Numbered from the stretch's first letter, positions 22,948-31,331 are shown. The stretch is DNA of 32,549 nt from Bacilli bacterium (GCA_016293205.1 JAEDES010000010.1:1-32549); one strand, 5' to 3'. Notes: generated by a model not told the origin, from the sequence alone. Numbers and translations: made by a program.

Positions 22948-23550
22948 CTATTCTTTATAAAAAATTGAAATTATTTTTGCAAATTCGTATAAGATTACAT
23001 CACTCTTATTAATAGCAAAACTTTTACCACATGCTTTACCACCAATTGTAAGTGAAGCAACAACTGCTGCTACTGTTAAACTAACTAGCAATAAATTCCA
23101 GTTAAATGTAGCTGCTAATCCGACTGATACCGCACTTGCTGACGCACCGGATACGATACCGCAAATATCTCCAATAACATCACAACAAAAACTTGAAACT
23201 TTGTCTGCATTCTTTTTAAATAATACAGCTACTTTAGATCCTTTAACTTGTCGTGAATTCATTGAATGGAATACTTTCTCATCAGCACCAGTAACTGCAA
23301 CACCAACAATGTCAAATAAAATACCAATAAAAACAAACGCTAATGTTAATAATATTCCCCAAACTACAGATAAATTTGGAATAGCAATTTCGGATACAAA
23401 TGATAATCCAAATGAAATAGTAAATGAAATTAGTGCAATTTGCGCAATCCATTTTACATTAACTTTTTCTTTTTTAACTTTTTCTTTTCTTCTGTTTTGT
23501 ACAAGTAAATTCTTCAGCTCTTCTTTTTCATCATTTTTCTTAAAAAACAT
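22948..23550 (-). CDS. oapA: OapA-like DUF21 membrane protein, partner of the adjacent OLE-type RNA
   Basis: 200 residues with a basic cytoplasmic start and about four membrane helices (32-56, 62-90, 128-148, 150-170). The central block resembles the DUF21 domain of CNNM/CorB magnesium transporters, but no CBS domains follow: FIGILFDIVGVAVTGADE, VFHSMNSRQVKGSKVAVL and NADKVSSFCCDVIGDICGIVSG. I know this pattern from the roughly 200-aa OapA protein that binds OLE RNA at the membrane and is encoded just downstream of it in Bacillota. Here too a structured noncoding RNA ends about 30 nt upstream. The ribosome site (AAGGAAG) is unusually far, about 14 nt, from the ATG, and no separate promoter is visible, so the gene depends on readthrough of the RNA terminator. 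CorB-related transporter is the alternative name. Confidence 0.8.
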   Translation of the reverse strand: MFFKKNDEKEELKNLLVQNRRKEKVKKEKVNVKWIAQIALISFTISFGLSFVSEIAIPNLSVVWGILLTLAFVFIGILFDIVGVAVTGADEKVFHSMNSRQVKGSKVAVLFKKNADKVSSFCCDVIGDICGIVSGASASAVSVGLAATFNWNLLLVSLTVAAVVASLTIGGKACGKSFAINKSDVILYEFAKIISIFYKE

Positions 23551-23581
23551 AAACTTAAAATCTTCCTTCTCAAAATATTAA

Positions 23582-23612
23582 TAAAAAAATAGTATTTATA
23601 ACAAATACTATT
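23582..23612 (-). terminator. terminator of the OLE-type RNA
   Basis: On the minus strand AATAGTATTT-GTTAT-AAATACTATT (23588-23612) followed by seven T's (23582-23589). Confidence 0.8.
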
Positions 23613-24189
23613 ATAAAAATAATTTAATGGCCTTAATATAGTAAACTCTGAGCCTTAGGTCAAGTAGGATTTCCCAGATTCCTACATATTCGTTGCCAAA
23701 TATGCCGTTCCCATTTAAAGGAATCTATATGACGTCTCCATACATACGACTTGATTACCACTTAGTGCCCACTGCAATCCTATATCAAATGCACCCTAGG
23801 GGATTTCCCCACCAGCACTCTACTTCTAGTTCTTTTTTGCAAAAGTAATTTCAAAACGCAGTTCTTAAAATGATCGGCCAACCACATAAGAAAGTTCATT
23901 TATCCCAATACTTTCACTCAAGACAGGCTACGCTGCATGTAACTTGCATCACAATACAGGTTTTGTCCTACCATAACAAATCTAAAGATTATTTTATAAT
24001 AAGTCTCCACAGATATTGGGTTCGATTATCGTATGCCATTACGGTCGCCCAATATCTTCATCTTCAGCATCCACCCCAAACTGGGCGTAAGAAGCAAACA
24101 CCAAAGGTTTCACAGATATGCCCTTTAACGACTGTTTAATTTCGTCTTCCTAGTAAAGTAACTGACTAGAATAATGTGCCATCAATTAC
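23583..24189 (-). ncRNA. ole: probable OLE RNA, about 607 nt
   Basis: This stretch codes for nothing convincing but has its own consensus promoter (24196-24224), a terminator, and much higher G+C than its neighbours. Predicted length from the promoter to the terminator is about 607 nt, close to the roughly 610 nt typical of OLE (ornate large extremophilic) RNA, and an OapA-like gene follows immediately, as is characteristic. Strong local helices are visible: a 10-bp stem AGATATTGGG/CCCAATATCT (24011-24020 with 24048-24057), GGGG-AAAT-CCCC (23799-23810) and GTAGGA...TCCTAC (23664-23685). OLE RNP complexes sit at the membrane and affect magnesium, ethanol and cold tolerance. I cannot recall the consensus well enough to match it base by base; RNase P RNA and tmRNA are excluded by missing hallmarks. 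Confidence 0.75.
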
Positions 24190-24195
24190 CACTAC

Positions 24196-24224
24196 ATTAT
24201 ATCATATTCATAAATAAAAGTCAA
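24196..24224 (-). promoter_or_regulatory. promoter of the OLE-type RNA
   Basis: TTGACT (24219-24224), 17 bp, TATAAT (24196-24201) preceded by TGA, the best promoter in the window. The -35 abuts the stop codon of the gene upstream. Confidence 0.88.
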
Positions 24225-24225
24225 A

Positions 24226-25470
24226 TTACTTAACTTTTACTTTTTCTATATCATGTTCATTAACAACTGTTGCATTATCTAAAATTCCAATAGTTGGATT
24301 ACAATATTCCGTCTTTAATTTAGATGAAAAATAAGGTTTACAAAATACTCCTAATTCCTCTAAATCAGCACTAATTGCATCTTTGCTTTTAGAATCAAAA
24401 ATATTTAAGAATAATATTTGATTATAGTAATAACTACTTCTATCAAAATTAAATTCTTCAGAATTATCTCCATATTTATTATTTGCAACACTATTTAAAT
24501 ACATAAATAAATCATTAGTCATTTCATCATTATTAAAATCTAAATTTTCACTCTTACCATCTAAGAATAAAAATAACTTTTCAAAGATTCCAATAGCTTT
24601 CTTAGCATCATCAACAGATCCACTGTAACTAGCTAAAGCTTCATATATTAAATCCATATTACCAGTAGTATAAGCCTTTAATACTACATCAGAGCCTGCA
24701 GTATCACATAACATCTTAACTGCATATATCTCAAAAGGATAATGTTTAAATTCTATAAAAGGGCTATCAGATAAATACTCATTGGCAAGTAACTCAGTCA
24801 TCCCCTCAACGAAAAAGGTTGGCAATGAACCATCATTTGCACATATACAATGAATTATTTCATGTCCAAGTACTGCTTTATCTGGATCATTTACGAATAC
24901 TCCAATACTTTTATATTTATCAATATAAACTCCTTCTACTGAATCTTCATAAATGTAAGGTCTATTTTTATAAGATATATCTAAGTTTAATAAAGAATGG
25001 TATACTCTTTCTTTATCTAAATATGGGTTATCATTAAACATATCAATGAACCCACAACAAAATTCTTTTTCTTCATCTGTTAAATTATCATTACAATGAA
25101 TAGCATTTAATAATAAATAGTTCATATTCTCTTCATCAACTGCGTATCCTAATTCTAATAATTCTTCCATTACACTATTAACACAATGATCAGATACACA
25201 TACATCAGATCCAATAAACATATTTGCCATATCAAATTGTCTATCTTCTGGCAAATATAAACTTTTAATATATAACATTGAACAAACCGAAACAATTGCC
25301 ATTAATCCTGAAACTATTTGAAAAAATCTAGTTCCTTTAGAAGCTTTACCTTCATTTTTTAATTCCTCAACCATTTCTACTACTTCTGGATTAATATCTT
25401 CTTCATATACTGCTTCATTTTCGTCAAAGTCTTCTTTTCCGTCTGTATAAAAATCTAATATCTTTCTCAT
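24226..25470 (-). CDS. membrane-anchored zinc metallopeptidase
   Basis: About 414 residues from the ATG at 25470. An acidic cytoplasmic tail (1-44) is followed by one membrane helix (49-72) and a large outside domain. H203-E-I-I-H207 with E222 in FFVEGMTELLANEY gives the HExxH...E zinc site of gluzincin-type peptidases. Several cysteines (C91, C96, C126, C138, C139) could form disulfides. The substrate is unknown. Transcribed singly from a promoter and leader that closely match those of the kinase-like gene; the ATG is chosen over an in-frame TTG 15 nt upstream because the TTG lies in the GGGGG block. Confidence 0.82.
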   Translation of the reverse strand: MRKILDFYTDGKEDFDENEAVYEEDINPEVVEMVEELKNEGKASKGTRFFQIVSGLMAIVSVCSMLYIKSLYLPEDRQFDMANMFIGSDVCVSDHCVNSVMEELLELGYAVDEENMNYLLLNAIHCNDNLTDEEKEFCCGFIDMFNDNPYLDKERVYHSLLNLDISYKNRPYIYEDSVEGVYIDKYKSIGVFVNDPDKAVLGHEIIHCICANDGSLPTFFVEGMTELLANEYLSDSPFIEFKHYPFEIYAVKMLCDTAGSDVVLKAYTTGNMDLIYEALASYSGSVDDAKKAIGIFEKLFLFLDGKSENLDFNNDEMTNDLFMYLNSVANNKYGDNSEEFNFDRSSYYYNQILFLNIFDSKSKDAISADLEELGVFCKPYFSSKLKTEYCNPTIGILDNATVVNEHDIEKVKVK

Positions 25471-25496
25471 AGTCCTAACCCCCAATTAGTAGGCTA

Positions 25497-25525
25497 ATTA
25501 TACCACAAATACCTAAAAAAAGCAA
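25497..25525 (-). promoter_or_regulatory. promoter of the metallopeptidase gene
   Basis: TTGCTT (25520-25525), 17 bp, TATAAT (25497-25502) preceded by TGG, then a leader with TTGGGGG, as at 22898-22926. Confidence 0.8.
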
Positions 25526-25543
25526 GTAATATCAACATCCTAT

Positions 25544-25571
25544 AAAAAAAAGAGCTAACTATTTAGCTCTT
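25544..25571 (-). terminator. terminator of the glucosaminidase gene
   Basis: A 9-bp stem AAGAGCTAA/TTAGCTCTT (25550-25571) with a 4-nt loop and six T's following on the minus strand; it overlaps the TAG stop at 25559. Confidence 0.85.
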
Positions 25572-26209
25572 ATTGATTTTACATAACTATTAATTTTTCC
25601 TGCCCAAGTATTCCCTTCACAATACTTAGGAGCAATTAATTCTACTGTATTTAATCCAATACCATAGTAATTTTTACTTAAATTACTAATCATACCAATT
25701 ATACCTGCATCTAACGATTCAAATGCTCTAAAACTAGTTCCACCACATCTAGGAGAACCTTTTTGACCACCTACATTATTACATTTCTTAACAAGATTTG
25801 AACATTTAGCATTACATCCTGTTTCATGTAAAATAATTGCTGTTGCAACATAAGGATCAACTCCCATAGCTAAACAATTAGTTGCTATAACATAACCTTT
25901 ACCAGCAATTTCATTTTTTAAACTTCTATCAAGTTTAGCAGCAAGTTCTTCAATAGTCATTCCTTCAAACACTTCAATTCTTTCAATTGATGAAGGTAAA
26001 ACTTCCATCTCTATCTTCTTAAACTCATAAGAAGGCATTTCTTTATGACCTTTAGTAATTTCATTAGTAGCTTGTGCCATATTATTTATATTAAATTCAT
26101 CAATAGATACATTTCCTAATCCAATTGTCTCATTATTTTCTAATACTAATGCAATTGAAATCATTAAAACTCCAACCATTAGTAAAATACTACAAACGAT
26201 CTTATTCAA
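25559..26209 (-). CDS. secreted GH73-like endo-beta-N-acetylglucosaminidase
   Basis: 216 residues with a signal peptide or N-terminal anchor (about 4-23). The C-terminal half fits a lysozyme-like glucosaminidase: GKGYVIATNCLAMGVDPY, AIILHETGCNAKCS with the probable catalytic Glu in HETG, CNNVGGQKGSPRCG, SFRAFESLDAGIIGMISNL and YCEGNTWAGKINSYVKSI. It should cleave peptidoglycan glycan strands outside the membrane. The start is TTG at 26209, not ATG: AGGTGA lies 6 nt upstream and no in-frame ATG precedes the signal sequence. The promoter at 26244-26272 is a near-consensus one. Confidence 0.88.
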   Translation of the reverse strand: MNKIVCSILLMVGVLMISIALVLENNETIGLGNVSIDEFNINNMAQATNEITKGHKEMPSYEFKKIEMEVLPSSIERIEVFEGMTIEELAAKLDRSLKNEIAGKGYVIATNCLAMGVDPYVATAIILHETGCNAKCSNLVKKCNNVGGQKGSPRCGGTSFRAFESLDAGIIGMISNLSKNYYGIGLNTVELIAPKYCEGNTWAGKINSYVKSIRAK

Positions 26210-26243
26210 TTTAATTCACCTCATGAATCTTAATCTATTAACA

Positions 26244-26272
26244 ATTTTAACATTTACTAAATTACTTGTCAA
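26244..26272 (-). promoter_or_regulatory. promoter of the glucosaminidase gene
   Basis: TTGACA (26267-26272, perfect), 17 bp, TAAAAT (26244-26249) preceded by TGT. Confidence 0.85.
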
Positions 26273-26288
26273 ATTACAGAAATTACCA

Positions 26289-27857
26289 TTATTTATTAAG
26301 TTTAAAAGTTCTAGGAGCAAACTTATTAACCAAAAATAAACCTATAATTATATAAAGTACAACAAATACTATACTTATGATTGATAATGTAACAGTACTT
26401 ACAACTAATTCAAAGAATATAACATATGAGAAATAATATGTTAAAAAGGAAGCTATACCATAAGACATCTTTTTCATTTGCATATCCTTATTATAAGGTT
26501 GTAATAAATAATATAAAACTAAATAATGTACTGAGAAAAATATACTAAACATAACTATAAACATAAAACTACTAATATAAGTAATTAAATCAGTACCACC
26601 ACTTATATAAAATAAAATTGTATTACCAATACCAATAAGAATACTTGGTATTAAATTAATCTTAATAATACTAATTAATCTCTTCTTAAATAAACCTAAA
26701 ATAACGCCTCTTTCTCGATAGAAATTATAAGTTAACATAGCATGATCACAATTATAAAACATAGCCTGTGTAACAATAGCTCCTCTATTTATAAAATACA
26801 TTAAAAATACAAACATCCCTAATCTATTATGTAAAAAACTATTCATTGTAGGATAAACACTCTTATCAAAACAAGATCCAACTATAATTCCTATATAAAT
26901 AAATACTATAATTAAAGCAAACTTCTTAACACTATTAATTAAAATTTCTTTATGTCTTTCATAGAATAAAGTATTAAATAAATCATACCCCATCTTACCT
27001 TCTATCTTAGACTTATCAACTTCTTTATGTTTATTTTTAATCTCAACCATACTTTGTCTAGAATAAGCTTCTGCCTCTTTACTATTAACAGCATTTTTCA
27101 AAGTATTAAGTTGTTTAAACATAATCTTATAATCTTTTATACTAAGTAAATAAATAAATGAAATAATACTTAAAATACCAAGTACTATAACACTTCCTAT
27201 TAAGAAAATATTATTAATAAAAATATTAATAAAAGGTGTAAAACATAACCCTAAAAGTATTCCTAAGACACTAAAATATAAAGGGTAATTATTATACCAA
27301 ATATAATTAAACCTCTTATAATATAAAATATTAAATCCTTCTCCTACTACTCTACTTAATAAACAAATTATTATAAGTAATAAAGAAGTAACTAAACTAA
27401 TATCACAAAAATTACTAAATACTATAAATCCAACACTATTAAGAATAACATTAAGTATTAAATCCCAACTAAAACTAGAAAACATATAACTTCTAGCATT
27501 CATATTAAATACAAGTATAGATAAATATCTCTTAACACTAGTATTAAGTAACTTATTATTTATAAATAAACCTATCATTGTAAATAAGAAAAATATATGT
27601 GAAAAATACTTACTATCATTAAATAAAAATATTGAAATAAAATATATAACCGAACAATAACTAAGTCTAAAGACTAATAATTTAATACAAGATAATATAA
27701 TACTAATAACACTAATTATACGTTTACTAATCTTACTCTTATAAATATCATCAGTAATTAAATCATCTAATATTGGTAATTTTCTAATACCATATATAAA
27801 TGAATTAACCGCATAACTAATATCTATATTTAAACTCCTAATAAGATTATTAATCAT
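26289..27857 (-). CDS. multi-pass ABC transporter permease
   Basis: About 522 residues, with ten or more hydrophobic segments spread from residue 50 to the end and a basic/helical cytosolic loop around 250-300 (SKEAEAYSRQSMVEIKNKHKEVDKSK region). It has no ATP-binding motif and lies just after an ABC ATPase gene, overlapping its 3' end by 8 nt (ATGATTAA), so it is the membrane half of that exporter. The first in-frame ATG (27866) touches its ribosome site; the ATG at 27857 is better spaced from AAAGGATG and is used here. The substrate is unknown. Confidence 0.82.
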   Translation of the reverse strand: MINNLIRSLNIDISYAVNSFIYGIRKLPILDDLITDDIYKSKISKRIISVISIILSCIKLLVFRLSYCSVIYFISIFLFNDSKYFSHIFFLFTMIGLFINNKLLNTSVKRYLSILVFNMNARSYMFSSFSWDLILNVILNSVGFIVFSNFCDISLVTSLLLIIICLLSRVVGEGFNILYYKRFNYIWYNNYPLYFSVLGILLGLCFTPFINIFINNIFLIGSVIVLGILSIISFIYLLSIKDYKIMFKQLNTLKNAVNSKEAEAYSRQSMVEIKNKHKEVDKSKIEGKMGYDLFNTLFYERHKEILINSVKKFALIIVFIYIGIIVGSCFDKSVYPTMNSFLHNRLGMFVFLMYFINRGAIVTQAMFYNCDHAMLTYNFYRERGVILGLFKKRLISIIKINLIPSILIGIGNTILFYISGGTDLITYISSFMFIVMFSIFFSVHYLVLYYLLQPYNKDMQMKKMSYGIASFLTYYFSYVIFFELVVSTVTLSIISIVFVVLYIIIGLFLVNKFAPRTFKLNK

Positions 27858-28557
27858 TAGATTCATCCTTTAAACAATTAATAATCTTATCTTTATATTT
27901 CTTAGTATTTAAATTATCTTTCTCTACAGTTTCTAATCTCTTTTTATTTAAAATTACTATTTCGTCACATAAATCCATTGCAATTTCTAATATATGTGTT
28001 GAAAAAATAATAATATGATCTTTCTTAAGTGATTTTAAAAGTTTCTTCATATCTTCTTGAACAACTATATCTAAGGAAGTTAATGGTTCATCTAATAAAA
28101 TAACTTTAGGATTACTAATAATATTAATAAGCATTTGCATCTTATTCTTCATTCCATGAGAATAATCTTTTAATAATTTGTTTTGACTTTCTTTATCAAT
28201 CTTAACTAAATCAAAATATTCATCTACTGTTTTTAAATTAGTAATTCTATCTTTATTAATATCAATGTAAAATTCTAAAAACTCTTTTCCTGTTAAAAAT
28301 TCAGGTACAACAGGAGTTGAAATTACATATCCAATATCACTTGTATTTAAATAATTTCTTCCATACTCATCTTCTAAATAAAACTTACCTTCATCAACTG
28401 TAACATCTTCATTTAAGCAATTAAAAAAAGTTGTTTTTCCAGAACCATTACGTCCAATAAGTCCATATATTTTACCTGATTCAAAATCAAAATCTATTTC
28501 TTTTAATACTTCGTTTTTACCATAACTTTTAGATAAATTTCTAACTTCTAATCTCAT
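27850..28557 (-). CDS. ABC transporter ATP-binding protein
   Basis: About 235 residues, one nucleotide-binding domain. Walker A is GLIGRNGSGKTT, followed by the signature-like YSHGMKNKMQ, Walker B KVILLDEPLTSLD and the switch histidine in IIFSTHI. The SHGMKxKxQ form of the signature is common in exporters of the ABC-2 type. It is followed by the permease gene, with overlapping stop/start. ATG at 28557 is preceded by GAGGTGG; an in-frame TTG upstream is not needed. An extended -10 is at 28578-28583. Confidence 0.92.
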   Translation of the reverse strand: MRLEVRNLSKSYGKNEVLKEIDFDFESGKIYGLIGRNGSGKTTFFNCLNEDVTVDEGKFYLEDEYGRNYLNTSDIGYVISTPVVPEFLTGKEFLEFYIDINKDRITNLKTVDEYFDLVKIDKESQNKLLKDYSHGMKNKMQMLINIISNPKVILLDEPLTSLDIVVQEDMKKLLKSLKKDHIIIFSTHILEIAMDLCDEIVILNKKRLETVEKDNLNTKKYKDKIINCLKDESND

Positions 28558-28577
28558 AATCCACCTCGTCAAGACAT

Positions 28578-28583
28578 ATTATA
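28578..28583 (-). promoter_or_regulatory. extended -10 of the ABC exporter operon
   Basis: TGA-TATAAT on the minus strand. The -35 position falls in the T-run of the galE terminator (TTTTTT), so it probably relies on the extended -10. Confidence 0.55.
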
Positions 28584-28600
28584 TCACATATATTCAAAAT

Positions 28601-28626
28601 AAAAAAATAGACCAAAGTCTATTTTT
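28601..28626 (-). terminator. terminator after galE
   Basis: A 10-bp stem AAAAATAGAC/GTCTATTTTT (28603-28626) with loop TTTG on the minus strand, followed by T's; the galE TAG stop (28619) is in the stem. Confidence 0.85.
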
Positions 28627-29623
28627 CCATTTGCTTTAATATATAGTTATAAGAATCTCTGCACATCTCTTCAATTCCTTTTTCTGCTTTCCATCCTAAT
28701 TCTTCAAAAGCCTTAGTCGGATCAGCATAACATGCAGCAATGTCGCCTGCTCTTCTGCCAACAATCTTATACGGAACATCAACATTATTAACACGTTTAA
28801 ATGTTTCTACTAAATTTAATACACTATAACCTGTTCCAGTTCCTAAGTTATAATAGAATATTCCTTCATCTTTATTTGCTTTTTCTAATGCCTTTAAATG
28901 TCCCTTTGCAAGATCTACAACATGAATATAATCTCTTACTCCAGTTCCATCTTCTGTATCATAATCATCACCATAAACACTTAAAATTTCTAATTGTTTA
29001 TTAGCAACTCTTACAATATATGGCATTAAGTTATTTGGAATACCATTAGGATCTTCTCCAATTAAACCTGATTCATGAGACCCAATTGGATTAAAATATC
29101 TTAAAATAACTACAGAAAATTCAGGATTAGCAATTACAACATCTTTTAAAATTTGTTCATTCATTAACTTTGTAGACCCATATGGATTTGTTGTAGATAA
29201 TGGAAAATCCTCTCTAATAGGTAAAGTTTTTGGTGACCCATAAACTGTAGCACTAGAAGAGAAAACAAATTTACTACATCCATGTTTTTTCATTACCTTA
29301 CAAAGTTTTAAAGTAGAACCTAAATTATTTTCATAGTACTTAATAGGCATACTTACAGATTCACCAACTGCTTTATAAGCAGCAAAATGAATAACTGCAT
29401 CTACTTTTTCTTTTTCAAAAATTTTATCTAAAGCTTTTTCATCACAAACATCTTCTTGATAAAAAGTAAAATCTTTTCCAGTAATAGTTTTTATTTTATC
29501 AACTACTTCAATCTTAGAATTAACTAAATTATCAACTACAACCACTTCATATCCCGCATCAAGCAAACAACAACATGTATGACTTCCAATATAACCAAGT
29601 CCTCCAGTTACCAATACTCTCAT
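28619..29623 (-). CDS. galE: UDP-glucose 4-epimerase
   Basis: 334 residues. It interconverts UDP-glucose and UDP-galactose (or the N-acetyl forms) with bound NAD. The dinucleotide motif GGLGYIGSHT is at the start, VVVDNLVNS after it, SSSATVYGSP in the middle and the catalytic YGSTK pair in NPYGSTKLMNEQ; GVRDYIHVVDLAKGHLKAL and the family's usual length complete the match. The ATG directly follows the TAA of the NUDIX gene with no gap, and its GGAGG site lies in that gene, so translation is coupled. Likely supplies precursors for surface polysaccharide. Confidence 0.96.
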   Translation of the reverse strand: MRVLVTGGLGYIGSHTCCCLLDAGYEVVVVDNLVNSKIEVVDKIKTITGKDFTFYQEDVCDEKALDKIFEKEKVDAVIHFAAYKAVGESVSMPIKYYENNLGSTLKLCKVMKKHGCSKFVFSSSATVYGSPKTLPIREDFPLSTTNPYGSTKLMNEQILKDVVIANPEFSVVILRYFNPIGSHESGLIGEDPNGIPNNLMPYIVRVANKQLEILSVYGDDYDTEDGTGVRDYIHVVDLAKGHLKALEKANKDEGIFYYNLGTGTGYSVLNLVETFKRVNNVDVPYKIVGRRAGDIAACYADPTKAFEELGWKAEKGIEEMCRDSYNYILKQMEK

Positions 29624-30142
29624 TTAATTACCTCCATATACTTCTTTATATTCTCTTTCAACTAAAAGCATTTCTCTTCCAATACTAGGATCAATTGATC
29701 CATCATCTATACATTTATGTAAAAATTTCTTTAAGTCTGCCATTTTTACATAGAATAAATTAAAATCAGTTTCACTTTCTAATTCATCATAATGAGTCTC
29801 TAATATATTAGGCATCTCATCTGTTACAATGCGATAATAATATATTTTACTACATACTTTCTTACCAGTCGAGAAATAATTATTATCATAAGTAGTTATT
29901 TGAATAAAAGGTCCATCAATAGATAAAATACCAATACCAGTCTCTTCTTTAATCTCTCTTAATAAAGTATCTTCTAAACCTTCATCTTCTTCTACATGTC
30001 CACCTATTAATTGATAGGTATTATTGTTATGTGCTAAAAGTAATTCTCCTTTACTATTTACTAATAAAGCTTTTACTCTAACTACTTCAAAATCTATATC
30101 ATCTTTTCTTAGATAATTATCATTAATAAATATTCTTTTCAT
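29624..30142 (-). CDS. NUDIX hydrolase
   Basis: 172 residues. It hydrolyses a nucleoside diphosphate linked to another group. The Nudix box is complete: G-HVEED-E-GLEDTLL-REIKEETGI (GX5EX7REUXEEXGU). The substrate cannot be read from sequence. Its stop touches the galE start, so one might guess a nucleotide-sugar-related substrate, but that rests on position alone. The preceding gene stops 18 nt upstream. Confidence 0.9.
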   Translation of the reverse strand: MKRIFINDNYLRKDDIDFEVVRVKALLVNSKGELLLAHNNNTYQLIGGHVEEDEGLEDTLLREIKEETGIGILSIDGPFIQITTYDNNYFSTGKKVCSKIYYYRIVTDEMPNILETHYDELESETDFNLFYVKMADLKKFLHKCIDDGSIDPSIGREMLLVEREYKEVYGGN

Positions 30143-30160
30143 TCTTTTTTCCTACCTTTA

Positions 30161-31255
30161 TTATAAATGTCTTTCCCAATATTCTGTAACTTCAGGTTTA
30201 ACACTTTCTAAATACTTTTCTAATAATCGACTCATAAACTTAGCCTTTTTCCAAACTGGTTTATTTGTATTTAAACAACTTGCTTTATTAGTAAACATCA
30301 TATATTCAAAAGTAGATGCTCTATCTTCATTAGCAGAAGTTTGTGCATAGTTATTAACAAAATATGCATCTTCTGAATAAGTTCTATTATATGATAAATC
30401 ACTTATAGCACTACCATAAGTAAAACTACTTAAATTTAAAGTATTCCAACTACTATAACTAGCACCTTTAAACTTTGTAATAAAGTTTTCTAAGTAATGA
30501 TAAACTTCATGATTAAAAGTTTCTCCAAAAGAAAACTTAGTTGCAATAGAAATATTAACTCTATTACTATAAGATTCTGTAATACCAGTAATATTTTCTA
30601 TCGAATAATTTTTAATTAAATAAATAGTTAATGGATAGCCATTATTTTTTAATTCCCAAAATAAATCTTCTGGAAATAAACTAATAGTAGCTTCCATATC
30701 TAATAAAGCTTTCTTTATTTCATTCTTATCAGTCATTGAAACTGTAGATAATGTATCAACTTTATACCCCTCAGTCTCAGTTCCATATTTAACAGAAATT
30801 CCAAATTTATTTTCTATATTCTTTCTTAAAGTGTCATTTTCATCTACAATTACTTCTTCACCAGGAACAGTTCCATCAACTATTTCAGTATTAGGAACTT
30901 CTTCGACTGAAACATTTTCATCAACAGGAATTTCATTAGTCTGATTGTTATCAATATTTTGATTATTATTGTTATTACTATTATCATTATTAATAATATT
31001 ATTTGTATTTGTATTTGTATTTGTATTTGTATTTACATTATTATTTTTATCATTTGTATCTTTACCAGAAGAAAGTCCTTTAACCCCTTCATTATCGACA
31101 GTAGAAATACTAACATCTGAATCACTTAAACCAATTAAATATGTCTCAGGTAATATAGAACCATTTTCAATATAAGAAACAATAGCTCCTCCACCTAAAA
31201 ACACAAATGATAAAAGAATTATAAAAATACTAAGTCGTCTTAAAAATTTTCTCAT
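30161..31255 (-). CDS. membrane-anchored metallopeptidase with Asn/Thr-rich stalk
   Basis: 364 residues: one N-terminal anchor helix (about 7-28), a low-complexity stalk (about 65-108, with repeated NT and poly-N), and a C-terminal domain. H249-E-V-Y-H253 is an HExxH site, and N309-E-D-R-A-S-T-F-E317 may hold the third ligand or a conserved ENRA-type motif. It probably acts outside the membrane; the substrate is unknown. It is preceded by an extended -10 promoter (31278-31283) and a GGGGAAT ribosome region. Confidence 0.72.
   Translation of the reverse strand: MRKFLRRLSIFIILLSFVFLGGGAIVSYIENGSILPETYLIGLSDSDVSISTVDNEGVKGLSSGKDTNDKNNNVNTNTNTNTNTNNIINNDNSNNNNNQNIDNNQTNEIPVDENVSVEEVPNTEIVDGTVPGEEVIVDENDTLRKNIENKFGISVKYGTETEGYKVDTLSTVSMTDKNEIKKALLDMEATISLFPEDLFWELKNNGYPLTIYLIKNYSIENITGITESYSNRVNISIATKFSFGETFNHEVYHYLENFITKFKGASYSSWNTLNLSSFTYGSAISDLSYNRTYSEDAYFVNNYAQTSANEDRASTFEYMMFTNKASCLNTNKPVWKKAKFMSRLLEKYLESVKPEVTEYWERHL
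31001..31030. repeat. hexanucleotide repeat (ATTTGT x5) in the stalk
   Basis: Five exact copies of a 6-base unit, encoding Asn-Thr pairs on the minus strand. Slippage would change stalk length in steps of two residues without a frameshift. Confidence 0.9.
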
Positions 31256-31277
31256 ATATGTATTCCCCTACTATTAA

Positions 31278-31283
31278 AGTATA
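31278..31283 (-). promoter_or_regulatory. extended -10 of the stalked metallopeptidase gene
   Basis: TGA-TATACT on the minus strand, 23 bp before the ATG at 31255; the -35 (TGGATT) is weak. Confidence 0.5.
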
Positions 31284-31306
31284 TCAAACAAATATAAAAA
31301 AATCCA

Positions 31307-31331
31307 CAAAAAAAGCAACACAAGGTTGCTT
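31307..31331 (-). terminator. terminator of the tail-anchored gene
   Basis: A 7-bp stem AAGCAAC/GTTGCTT (31313-31331) with a 5-nt loop and at least six T's after it on the minus strand; it overlaps the stop at 31330. Confidence 0.8.

Noticed and set aside
23870..24139. An 89-codon plus-strand frame inside the noncoding RNA
   Set aside because: It has no ribosome site, its composition is unlike real genes here, and it lies antisense to a transcript unit with its own promoter, terminator and helices.
23583..24189. RNase P RNA, tmRNA or a group II intron as the identity of the long RNA
   Set aside because: The GAGGAAAGTCC hallmark of RNase P and the tRNA-like ends and tag frame of tmRNA are absent; no intron-encoded protein or domain V-like end is seen; the size and the OapA-like neighbour fit OLE better.
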